This document shows positions 1 through 5,231 of a stretch of 5,381 nucleotides of DNA, piece after piece. How positions within the stretch are numbered: the first letter of the stretch is position 1; each line of letters begins with the position of its first letter. Made by a program: the position numbers and the translations under genes. The notes under the pieces were generated by a model. It was not told the origin of the DNA. It did no database searches and was given only the letters and a program-made list of their open reading frames with translations. This DNA comes from an uncultured Cellvibrionales bacterium (GTDB taxonomy: Bacteria; Pseudomonadota; Gammaproteobacteria; Pseudomonadales; UBA7434): positions 1-5,381 of the forward strand of contig CALCNB010000053.1 in NCBI GenBank assembly GCA_937897785.1, given 5' to 3'.

Positions 1-229
1 TAATCCAGATATTTTGAATGGCTCTCGCAAGCGTCGTATCACGCAAGGTTCAGGCACTCAGTTACAGGATTTAAATCGCTTGCTCAAACAGCACAAACAA
101 ATGCAAAAAATGATGAAAAAAATGAAAGGCGGCGGCATGGCAAACATGATGCGTGGCCTAGGTGCTGCGGGCGGGGGTCTGCCTGGTGGAATAGGTGGCA
201 TGCCAGGATTACCACCTAAATTTAAGTAA
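1..229 (+). CDS. ffh: Signal recognition particle protein Ffh (SRP54), C-terminal end, 5' truncated by window
   Basis: Only the last 75 codons are present; the frame is open from base 2 and ends at TAA 227-229. Ffh is the cytoplasmic GTPase that, with 4.5S RNA, binds signal sequences of nascent membrane proteins and delivers ribosomes to FtsY. What is visible is the end of the M domain. The stretch NGSRKRRITQGSGTQ (visible residues 6-20) is the conserved 4.5S RNA-binding helix-turn region. It is followed by NRLLKQ and a methionine- and lysine-rich helix (MQKMMKKMK), then a flexible Gly/Met/Pro tail ending PPKFK. The N and G (GTPase) domains lie outside the window. An internal ATG at base 104 and the in-frame TTG at base 14 are not starts, because homology continues upstream of them. 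Its 3' end converges on the oxidoreductase gene with only about 21 bases between stop codons. Identity is near certain from the motif and from the neighbouring rpsP operon. Confidence 0.96.
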   Translation, partial: NPDILNGSRKRRITQGSGTQLQDLNRLLKQHKQMQKMMKKMKGGGMANMMRGLGAAGGGLPGGIGGMPGLPPKFK

Positions 230-250
230 TTGTTTTTATTTTATCGGCAT

Positions 251-1468
251 TCATTGGCTGGCCGGTATCTCATTAATTGCCGGATCATTGGCCGGTGTTT
301 TAATGCACCAAGTGCCTGCTTGGTGATAAATATAAGCCACGCAGGCATTGCAGTTGTCGCAACCGGACTGGCTTATCTCGCCTGATTTGAATTTATTAAC
401 TAACCCAGTATCGTGCAGTAATGCTCTTGCCATGACGATGCATTCAAAGCCATCGGCTATTGCCTTTTCAGCATTCGCTAATGATTTCACCCCGCCTAAA
501 TAAGCTAAAGGTAGAGTTACCGCTTGGCGAATTTGCATAGAGTATTGGTGAAAATACATTTCCTTGAAAGTTAACTCTTTGGGTGTCGAGAGTGCGGCGG
601 CTTTCATCAGTAAGCGTGAAATGGGATTTTTTAAAACGTCAGCTATGGCTTGTTGGTTGATGGGGCTGCCAAACATAAACCACGTCGATTCCATGTTTCG
701 GCCACCTGACAACACCAGCATATCGGCGCCGGCTTGTTCAAGAACTTGCGCAGTGATAGCGCCATCAGCTGCGGTTGCGCCTCCGCGAACGCCGTCAGCG
801 ACATTGATTTTAGCTAATATGGCTAAGTCTTTGCCCACTGCTTGTTTGACAGCGGCCAAAACGCGAGCGGGAAAGCGTGCACGATTTTCAGCGCTGCCAC
901 CGTATTGGTCGCGACGTTTATTGCTAAGTGGTGAAATAAACTGGTTCAGTAGATAGCCATGGCCCATATGAATTTCAACGGCATCAAAATTGGCCCGCCG
1001 CGCAATATGAGCGGCATCAACAAAGGCATCGATCACCGCTTGCATATCACTTTCTTTCATGGCGCGCTGCCAAAAGTTACCGCTGAGTAAGCCGGCTTTA
1101 TTAATACCTGAACTTGAGCTAATGGTCGCGCCTTTGACTTTCAAGCCGGTTACAAATGAGCCGCCATGGGTGATCTGAATTGAAGCAGCAGCACCGTGCT
1201 GATGGATTTCTTGTGTCAGGGCGGTTAAATCTTTTAGCGAAGATTCGCTCATCACGATTTGATTGGCCAGCGTTCGGCCGACCTCACTCACTGCGCCATA
1301 GGCAACAGTCGTCATGCCGATGCCGCCACGAGCAAGATCGCCATGATGTTTTAACATGGCCTTGGTCGGCACACCGTCCCGTGACATCGCCTCATTGGCG
1401 CCGGATTTAATAAACCGATTACGCAATGTCAGTGGCCCAATGGTGATGCTGTCAAAAGGTGATGTCAT
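251..1468 (-). CDS. NADH:flavin oxidoreductase, Old Yellow Enzyme family, single domain with C-terminal 4-Cys motif
   Basis: A 405-residue FMN-dependent TIM-barrel ene-reductase-type protein, probably cytoplasmic. The start ATG at 1466-1468 follows a strong GGAGGT ribosome binding site with 4-base spacing. Seen: the N-terminal NRFIKSGANEAMSRDGVPT (17-35); HMGHGYLLNQF with H167, H170 and Y172, matching the substrate-binding HxxHGY of YqjM-type OYEs; YGGSAENRARF (189-199); and the phosphate-binding C-terminal half with LGG (324-326) and MARALL (346-351). Cysteines C370, C373, C376 and C388 (C-x2-C-x2-C-x11-C) resemble the [4Fe-4S] ligands of trimethylamine dehydrogenase and 2,4-dienoyl-CoA reductase. 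The protein stops 17 residues later, so the usual C-terminal FAD/NAD(P) domains are absent. The common H-x-G-R motif reads HGGS at 101-104. The expected reaction is reduction of an activated C=C bond, or the reverse, on an unknown substrate. It lies 84 bases downstream of the FAD flavoprotein gene and is probably in the same operon. Confidence 0.9.
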   Translation of the reverse strand: MTSPFDSITIGPLTLRNRFIKSGANEAMSRDGVPTKAMLKHHGDLARGGIGMTTVAYGAVSEVGRTLANQIVMSESSLKDLTALTQEIHQHGAAASIQITHGGSFVTGLKVKGATISSSSGINKAGLLSGNFWQRAMKESDMQAVIDAFVDAAHIARRANFDAVEIHMGHGYLLNQFISPLSNKRRDQYGGSAENRARFPARVLAAVKQAVGKDLAILAKINVADGVRGGATAADGAITAQVLEQAGADMLVLSGGRNMESTWFMFGSPINQQAIADVLKNPISRLLMKAAALSTPKELTFKEMYFHQYSMQIRQAVTLPLAYLGGVKSLANAEKAIADGFECIVMARALLHDTGLVNKFKSGEISQSGCDNCNACVAYIYHQAGTWCIKTPANDPAINEIPASQ

Positions 1469-1472
1469 TAAA

Positions 1473-1478
1473 ACCTCC
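1473..1478 (-). promoter_or_regulatory. Strong Shine-Dalgarno of the OYE-family gene
   Basis: On the minus strand the bases read GGAGGT, four bases before the ATG at 1466-1468. This is a near-consensus anti-16S match and settles the start codon. The 84-base gap above it (1469-1552) shows no convincing hairpin terminator, which favours co-transcription with the upstream flavoprotein gene. The gap also contains three close GTTAG copies on the + strand (about 1490-1506), of no evident role. Confidence 0.75.
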
Positions 1479-1552
1479 GAAGCGCGCTTGGTTAGTGTTA
1501 GTTAGGCTTATCTGATCATAAACGCTATTTTAACGGCTTGCTGGTTGAATAT

Positions 1553-3028
1553 TTATAGATTCGCTGCAGCCGATTGACCTGCTAATCGCCCAAAGAATGT
1601 CGCATCGCCTATACTCATACCGCTGGCATAGCCGTCGGCGCAGCGAGGTAAACCAGCGCTGTTTCTGCCGGCTGAATAGAGCCCTTTGACGACCTGCTTT
1701 TCGACGGTTAATACTTCACCCGTGGGTAAAGTATCTAATCCGCCAAATGTCATCACCGCGTAGTAAGCGCCGTTGCCAATGGTTAAGTCAAAGGCAGCAT
1801 AGGGCGGTTGGTCTAAACCCGTTAGGTATTTTTCGGCTTTATGGAAGACCGGATCTTTTCCATCAGCGGCAAAGCGATTATAGGTGTTTAGGGTGTTAAC
1901 TAAGGTGCCTTCGGGTAAGTTGATCGCTTGTTCTAATTCCTCTGCAGTATCACCAACACCGGCGACACTGTAGCCGCCTTTAGGTGGACGTTCTAGAATT
2001 TCAAAGTGTCGGCTATCAATGATTAAGTAGTAACGTCGATCGGGTCGATCTAAAATAGCACTGCCTAATCGGCCGTGATAGACATCTTCATTAATGAAAC
2101 GTTGACCTGTGTCGTCAACAATAATGGCTTCTAAAAATTGCCTCGGTGGATAGTGCGGCGTGCAGGTAAAACCTTCATGCATATTAATGGCATTGCCACC
2201 TGCGCCGATGCCAATTCGAATGCCTGCACCGGTATCATTAGGGTTGCCGTTAGGGTAATTGCCTCGTGCTAATCGAGGCGCGTATTGTTTGACCATATCC
2301 GTGTTCATGATAAAGCCGCCGCCGGTGAGAATAACACCACGCTTAGCGTGGATGCATTGTTCCTCGCCATCAATACGCACAACGATTCCTTTGACAGTTC
2401 CTTCATGGTCGGTAATGGCGGTTAATGCTCTTGCATCACAAATAATATTAACCCCTTTAGATTGGGCTGAGGCAATGAGTTTTTCCATTAACGGGATGCC
2501 GCCATGGTCACCTTCAATTTGTGGCTTGTGGCCGCGAGGGGCGGGTTTCGAATGCTCCACAAAGGGCCAGGCCTCTTCATTGCCAGTGGTCATCAATGCC
2601 GCTTCGTTCGGCGTATTCGTGTGTTTATGCGGGTAGTACTCGGGTTTAAACACTACTCCTTGTTTGATAAGCCAGTCATAGTGATTAAGTGATTGATCGC
2701 AGTACAGGCGAACTTTGCTTTCGTCAGCGTTAGGTCCTGATGCCATCATCAAATGCTTAAACATTTCTTCGGTATCATCTTCAAAGCCGCAGGCGATTTG
2801 GGTGGGGGTGCCACCGCCCATATAAATTAAGCCACCCGCAAGGGCAGTAGAGCCGCCCGCATCGCTGGCCGCTTCTAATACTGTCACCTGAGCGCCTGCA
2901 TCGGCCGCTTCGATGGCGGCCGAGCTGCCTGCACCGCCGCCGCCGACAATTACAACGTCAGTCTCTGCATACCATTGTGAAATGGATTCGAAGGCGGCTG
3001 GTTTATCGGCTGAGGCTTTTTTGTTCAT
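1553..3028 (-). CDS. FAD-dependent 3-ketosteroid dehydrogenase-like flavoprotein (FAD_binding_2 family)
   Basis: A 491-residue soluble flavoprotein of the fumarate reductase/KstD superfamily, intact. Seen: the Rossmann ADP-binding segment VVIVGGGGAG (25-34) with the ribose-binding acid E52; GGST (58-61); the mid-chain AKRGVILTGGGF (228-239); FINEDVYHGR (311-320); and the C-terminal FAD signature GLYSAGRNSAG (449-459) followed by GYASGMSIGDATFFGRLAG (466-484). From memory of the Rhodococcus 3-ketosteroid delta4-(5alpha)-dehydrogenase structure, the active site uses two tyrosines and a serine in a Y-x-S pattern. Y317, Y467 and S469 here have closely matching positions. The likely reaction is FAD-dependent alpha,beta-desaturation of a cyclic ketone such as a 3-oxosteroid. 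Fumarate-reductase-like or other alicyclic substrates remain possible. No signal peptide or heme domain is seen. I prefer ATG 3026-3028 (upstream GGAA, 6-8 base spacing); an in-frame ATG at 3077-3079 would add 17 unconserved-looking residues. Confidence 0.85.
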   Translation of the reverse strand: MNKKASADKPAAFESISQWYAETDVVIVGGGGAGSSAAIEAADAGAQVTVLEAASDAGGSTALAGGLIYMGGGTPTQIACGFEDDTEEMFKHLMMASGPNADESKVRLYCDQSLNHYDWLIKQGVVFKPEYYPHKHTNTPNEAALMTTGNEEAWPFVEHSKPAPRGHKPQIEGDHGGIPLMEKLIASAQSKGVNIICDARALTAITDHEGTVKGIVVRIDGEEQCIHAKRGVILTGGGFIMNTDMVKQYAPRLARGNYPNGNPNDTGAGIRIGIGAGGNAINMHEGFTCTPHYPPRQFLEAIIVDDTGQRFINEDVYHGRLGSAILDRPDRRYYLIIDSRHFEILERPPKGGYSVAGVGDTAEELEQAINLPEGTLVNTLNTYNRFAADGKDPVFHKAEKYLTGLDQPPYAAFDLTIGNGAYYAVMTFGGLDTLPTGEVLTVEKQVVKGLYSAGRNSAGLPRCADGYASGMSIGDATFFGRLAGQSAAANL

Positions 3029-3096
3029 AAAGGTTCCGTTAGTGACTGAAATGGGCTGCGAGATAAGCTGCAAAGGCATTCTTGCTTCGTAGATGG

Positions 3097-3105
3097 ATTC
3101 TAGCA
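3097..3105 (-). promoter_or_regulatory. Possible extended -10 promoter for the flavoenzyme operon
   Basis: Read on the minus strand, these bases are TGC-TAGAAT: an extended -10 TG followed by a hexamer matching TATAAT at five of six positions. The -35 position 17 bases upstream (ATCCAG on the minus strand) is poor, which an extended -10 can tolerate. Initiation would fall near 3090, leaving about 62 bases to the preferred ATG at 3028. A rival minus-strand candidate is TATAGA at 3264-3269. Neither is strong. Confidence 0.35.
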
Positions 3106-3269
3106 GTACTGCATAAGATCTGGATGAAGAGTCTTTAACGCGGCTTGTTTAACGTGGTCATATCACAGCTTTTTCGGGTATTGCTGGGTGATTAAAAAGG
3201 CCATAAATTGCGCCCTCTGAGTAAAAATAGACTGATGAATTGATCGATTGGTCATGCCAGTGATCTATA

Positions 3270-3294
3270 ATTTAATTAAGTAATTGAATTAAAT
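3270..3294. repeat. AT-only 8-bp inverted repeat beside a T8 run
   Basis: ATTTAATT at 3270-3277 and AATTAAAT at 3287-3294 are perfect reverse complements separated by 9 bases. A run of eight T follows at 3298-3305. It has the outline of a + strand terminator, but the stem has no G-C pairs and would be weak. A dyad operator site or a bent AT tract between the two divergent promoters is as plausible. Its distance (about 80-110 bases) from the rpsP -10 element is too far for a classical UP element. Confidence 0.5.
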
Positions 3295-3353
3295 GGATTT
3301 TTTTTGCTTTACTGGGGCGTAATTAGTACGGGTTCTAAGTTTGCAATTGGAGG

Positions 3354-3390
3354 TGTTCAATTGTCTGGCAATGCCGTATAATTCGCGCCT
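3354..3390 (+). promoter_or_regulatory. Promoter of the rpsP-rimM-trmD-rplS operon
   Basis: A perfect -10 hexamer TATAAT lies at 3377-3382 and is followed directly by a GC-rich TCGCGCC. That kind of discriminator is typical of stringently controlled rRNA and ribosomal-protein promoters (ppGpp-sensitive in Enterobacteria). The -35 is weak: TGTTCA at 3354-3359 with 17-base spacing matches only three of six positions. Initiation near 3389-3391 would give a leader of about 140 bases before the rpsP ATG. Location upstream of a ribosomal-protein operon supports the call; the regulation is inferred. Confidence 0.7.
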
Positions 3391-3529
3391 TTTCGCCCCT
3401 AGCTCAATTTTTCGGTGAGTAATCAAGGTGTTTCGCCGCAAGTGGTTGTTTCAATTGACTGCTTTGAAGGGTTTAGGTGGTAAGTAAAACGAGTATTTTT
3501 TGACAAAAGACATTACTGGGAAACAAACA

Positions 3530-3778
3530 ATGGTAACTATTCGATTATCAAGAGGCGGATCTAAGAAGCGTCCTTTTTATCATGTCGTTGTTGCGGATAG
3601 CCGCAAAGCAAGAGATGGACGTTTTATCGAGCAGATTGGTTTTTTCAATCCTATTGCCCGTGGTCAAGAAGAGCGTCTACGTATTCAACTTGATAGGATC
3701 GACCATTGGGTAGGCCTAGGTGCTCAATTGTCTGATCGGGTTTCAGCATTAGCGAAGCAAGCAAGAGCAGCGGCTTAG
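3530..3778 (+). CDS. rpsP: 30S ribosomal protein S16
   Basis: The product is 82 residues, the same length as the E. coli protein. It begins MVTIRLSRGGSKKRPFY and continues through VVADSRKARDGRFIEQIGFFNP (20-41), the universally conserved S16 core, then LDRIDHWVGLGAQLSDRV (54-71). S16 binds 16S rRNA early in 30S assembly. The ATG at 3530 is chosen because S16 proteins start with MVTIRL. An upstream in-frame TTG at 3500 would add ten residues with no homology and no Shine-Dalgarno. The Shine-Dalgarno before 3530 is itself modest (GGGA at 3518-3521, 8-base spacing). It is the first gene of the operon, preceded by a clear promoter about 150 bases upstream and followed after 64 bases by rimM, with a stem-loop in that gap. 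Confidence 0.97.
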   Translation: MVTIRLSRGGSKKRPFYHVVVADSRKARDGRFIEQIGFFNPIARGQEERLRIQLDRIDHWVGLGAQLSDRVSALAKQARAAA

Positions 3779-3796
3779 TTTCGATAAACTGGTTGA

Positions 3797-3819
3797 TGAG
3801 CTTAGCTTTGACAAGCTCA
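3797..3819 (+). repeat. Stem-loop in the rpsP-rimM gap, REP-like
   Basis: TGAGCTT (3797-3803) and AAGCTCA (3813-3819) are perfect complements around a 9-base loop. With one bulged G the helix may extend through GGTTGA (3791-3796) and TTGATC (3821-3826) using G-U pairs. No T run follows, so it is not a standard terminator. Its right half, CTTTGACAAGCTCAG, is one base from the CTTCGACAAGCTCAG core of a palindromic intergenic repeat that is widespread in proteobacterial genomes, so it may be a degenerate copy. Likely roles are protecting the rpsP 3' end or lowering rimM translation. Confidence 0.6.
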
Positions 3820-3842
3820 GTTGATCGGTCTTGCGTCTGAGT

Positions 3843-4388
3843 ATGTCAGAGCAGAACTTAGTCACTGTGGGTCAAATTAGCGCCGTTTTTGGCGTGAAAG
3901 GATGGCTAAAAGTCCATTCCTACACAGACCCAATAGAAAATTTATTATCGTATAAGCGCTTTTGGCTAGAGAAAAATGGCCAACTGCAAACCGTTAATAT
4001 TGACGCGGCAAAACGACACGGTGAAGGTTTAATTGTTCACATCGAATCGGTTGATGATCGTGATCAGGCCAGAGAATATATACGATGGCAGATCAAAATA
4101 GCCGCTGAACAAATGCCCGATCTAGAGGATGGGGAGTATTATTGGCACCAACTGCAAGGTTTAGCTGTTTATTTGCAAGATCAGCAAGGCGAGCCTTCAG
4201 TTTTATTAGGCCAAATAGATTATTTGTTAGAGACCGGCGCTAACGATGTATTGGTGATTAGGTCTAAAAACATTTCGGCGGGTAACGGCGATCAGGAAAT
4301 TTTAATTCCCTATTTGCCGGGTGATGTTGTCAAGTCGATTGATATTGATGCAGGAACGATGTTAGTTGATTGGCAAATTGACGAATAA
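3843..4388 (+). CDS. rimM: Ribosome maturation factor RimM
   Basis: A 181-residue protein, against 182 in E. coli. RimM binds S19 and the 30S head and assists 16S rRNA processing and late 30S maturation. Seen: the N-terminal RimM beta-barrel with VTVGQISAVFGVKGWLKV (7-24) and YTDP (27-30); the linker EYYWHQLQGLAV (98-109) containing the conserved tyrosine pair that opens the PRC-barrel domain; then ETGANDVLVI (130-139) and LIPYLPGDVVKSID (154-167), ending in VDW. I take ATG 3843 as the start. An in-frame TTG at 3831 would add four residues and has no better ribosome binding site. Neither start has a convincing Shine-Dalgarno, which fits the known low translation of rimM relative to rpsP in E. 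coli. The gene ends 26 bases before trmD. Confidence 0.95.
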   Translation: MSEQNLVTVGQISAVFGVKGWLKVHSYTDPIENLLSYKRFWLEKNGQLQTVNIDAAKRHGEGLIVHIESVDDRDQAREYIRWQIKIAAEQMPDLEDGEYYWHQLQGLAVYLQDQQGEPSVLLGQIDYLLETGANDVLVIRSKNISAGNGDQEILIPYLPGDVVKSIDIDAGTMLVDWQIDE

Positions 4389-4402
4389 TTCGTTTTTGGG
4401 AG

Positions 4403-4408
4403 GGAGGT
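4403..4408 (+). promoter_or_regulatory. Shine-Dalgarno of trmD supporting a GTG start
   Basis: GGAGGT lies six bases before GTG 4415. A second in-frame GTG at 4421 would be 12 bases away, which is too far. Alignment with E. coli TrmD (nine residues before the PEMF motif) also supports 4415. The combination of strong site and weak start codon may help to set a low, steady TrmD level. Confidence 0.75.
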
Positions 4409-4414
4409 CGCGTT

Positions 4415-5149
4415 GTGCAGGTGAGTGTCATTACGCTATTTCCCGAGATGTTTGATGCTTTGTCTGATGCTGGTATTAGCGGCAGAGCAATAAAGCAAGG
4501 TTTACTATCATTAGCGACAGTCAATCCTCGAGATTTCACTGAGGATCGACATCATAGCGTTGATGATCGCCCTTACGGGGGTGGTCCAGGTATGGTGATG
4601 ACGGTAGGGCCGTTGAGTCAGGCAATAGACTCAGCGAAAACGAACATGAATGTGCCAGGCAAGCCATCACCCAAAGTGGTCTATATGTCGCCTCAAGGTA
4701 AGCGGTTAGATCAGCAGGTGATAAATGAACTGGCTCAACAAGATAGTTTAATTGTGCTGTGCGGTCGTTACGAAGGTATTGATGAACGCTTAATAGATGC
4801 CGAAGTTGATCAGGAATTATCACTTGGGGATTATGTCATCAGTGGCGGTGAGCTTGCCGCTATGGTCTTATTAGATGCCATGATTCGTCAGTTACCGGAT
4901 GCCTTAGGTGACAGTGAGTCGGCCAGCCAAGATTCTTTTGCGAGTCGTCCCTTGTTGGATTGTCCGCATTATTCGAGGCCAGAAGATATCGCTGGTCGCG
5001 TTGTCCCCTCAGTATTGTTGAGTGGTGACCATGAAGCCATAAGGCGTTGGCGCTTAAGACAGTCACTGATAAGAACGCGTGATCGCAGGCCAGATTTATT
5101 TGCCAAATTGCAGTTAAGTGATGAAGAGTGCAAATTGTTAGATGAGTAA
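4415..5149 (+). CDS. trmD: tRNA (guanine-N1-)-methyltransferase TrmD
   Basis: A 244-residue SPOUT-class enzyme that uses S-adenosylmethionine to make m1G37 next to the anticodon of tRNAs, preventing +1 frameshifting; essential in most bacteria. Seen: LFPEMF (8-13); DDRPYGGGPGMVM (50-62); the trefoil-knot cofactor-binding elements MSPQG (91-95), CGRYEGIDER (116-125) and GDYVISGGELAAM (138-150). The catalytic pair is R158 in AMIRQLPD and D173 in SASQDSF, equivalent to R154 and D169 of E. coli. The C-terminal tRNA-binding domain follows, with LLDCPHYSRPE (180-190) and LLSGDHEAIRRWR (201-213). It is about ten residues shorter than the E. coli protein, lacking only the extreme tail. The start is GTG 4415 with a strong Shine-Dalgarno. 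The gene lies between rimM (26-base gap) and rplS (82-base gap). Confidence 0.97.
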   Translation: MQVSVITLFPEMFDALSDAGISGRAIKQGLLSLATVNPRDFTEDRHHSVDDRPYGGGPGMVMTVGPLSQAIDSAKTNMNVPGKPSPKVVYMSPQGKRLDQQVINELAQQDSLIVLCGRYEGIDERLIDAEVDQELSLGDYVISGGELAAMVLLDAMIRQLPDALGDSESASQDSFASRPLLDCPHYSRPEDIAGRVVPSVLLSGDHEAIRRWRLRQSLIRTRDRRPDLFAKLQLSDEECKLLDE

Positions 5150-5188
5150 TATTAATTAGCAATTTGGAAATTATGTTAGACGTTTATT

Positions 5189-5215
5189 CATTGTTCTTCG
5201 TCAAACGGAACAATG
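5189..5215 (+). other. Stem-loop in the trmD-rplS gap
   Basis: CATTGTTC (5189-5196) and GAACAATG (5208-5215) pair perfectly; a further T-G wobble leaves a loop of about nine bases. The stem ends five bases before the rplS Shine-Dalgarno AGGAG (5221-5225). Only TTATT follows, so it is a poor intrinsic terminator. Position suggests an RNA-processing site, a 5' stabiliser for the rplS segment, or a leader element that tunes L19 output separately from TrmD. Confidence 0.6.
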
Positions 5216-5231
5216 TTATTAGGAGTAAGTT

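Larger units (their letters stand above)
3029..3529. other. Divergent intergenic region between the flavoenzyme operon and rpsP
   Basis: About 500 bases without a credible gene on either strand. From left to right it holds the possible minus-strand leader and extended -10 (3097-3105), then ordinary sequence to about 3262 in which I see nothing. Next come an AT-rich block with an 8-bp inverted repeat and a T8 run (3270-3305), the rpsP-operon -10 element (3377-3382), and a roughly 140-base transcribed leader to the rpsP start. The leader contains no long open frame and no strong hairpin that I can fold by eye. No tRNA, CRISPR or insertion-sequence end is visible. The divergent gene arrangement means the region must carry promoters in both directions. 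Confidence 0.7.

Noticed and set aside
192..241. Possible terminator at the ffh 3' end: TAGGTGG (192-198) pairs with CCACCTA (212-218), and a T-rich stretch follows at 231-241.
   Set aside because: The loop is 13 bases, the stem lies inside the coding region, and about 12 bases separate it from the T tract. This is too far for a standard intrinsic terminator. On the minus strand no T run follows.
257..297. Repeated GCCGG/GGCCGG elements near the 3' end of the OYE gene, looking like a hairpin.
   Set aside because: The copies are mostly direct repeats coding for the similar peptides PAND and PAIN. The possible stems are only 4-6 bp without a T run.
564..956. Open + strand frame of 130 codons inside the OYE gene.
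   Set aside because: It is antisense to a gene with clear family motifs, has no recognisable protein features, and is a reading-frame shadow.
2259..2692. Overlapping + strand open frames opposite the FAD flavoprotein gene.
   Set aside because: The flavoprotein on the minus strand explains the region fully. These frames lack motifs and good ribosome binding sites.
3500..3505. Perfect TTGACA -35 hexamer just upstream of rpsP.
   Set aside because: No -10 element occurs at 16-18 base spacing (the bases there are ACAAAC-like), and a transcript from it would begin inside or at the rpsP start. The TATAAT at 3377-3382 is a better promoter.
3500..3529. N-terminal extension of S16 from the TTG at 3500.
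   Set aside because: S16 proteins begin MVTIRL, encoded from 3530; the extra ten residues have no homology and no Shine-Dalgarno.
4330..5162. Three minus-strand open frames opposite rimM and trmD.
   Set aside because: They lie antisense to well-conserved essential genes and show low-complexity shadow translations with no family features.
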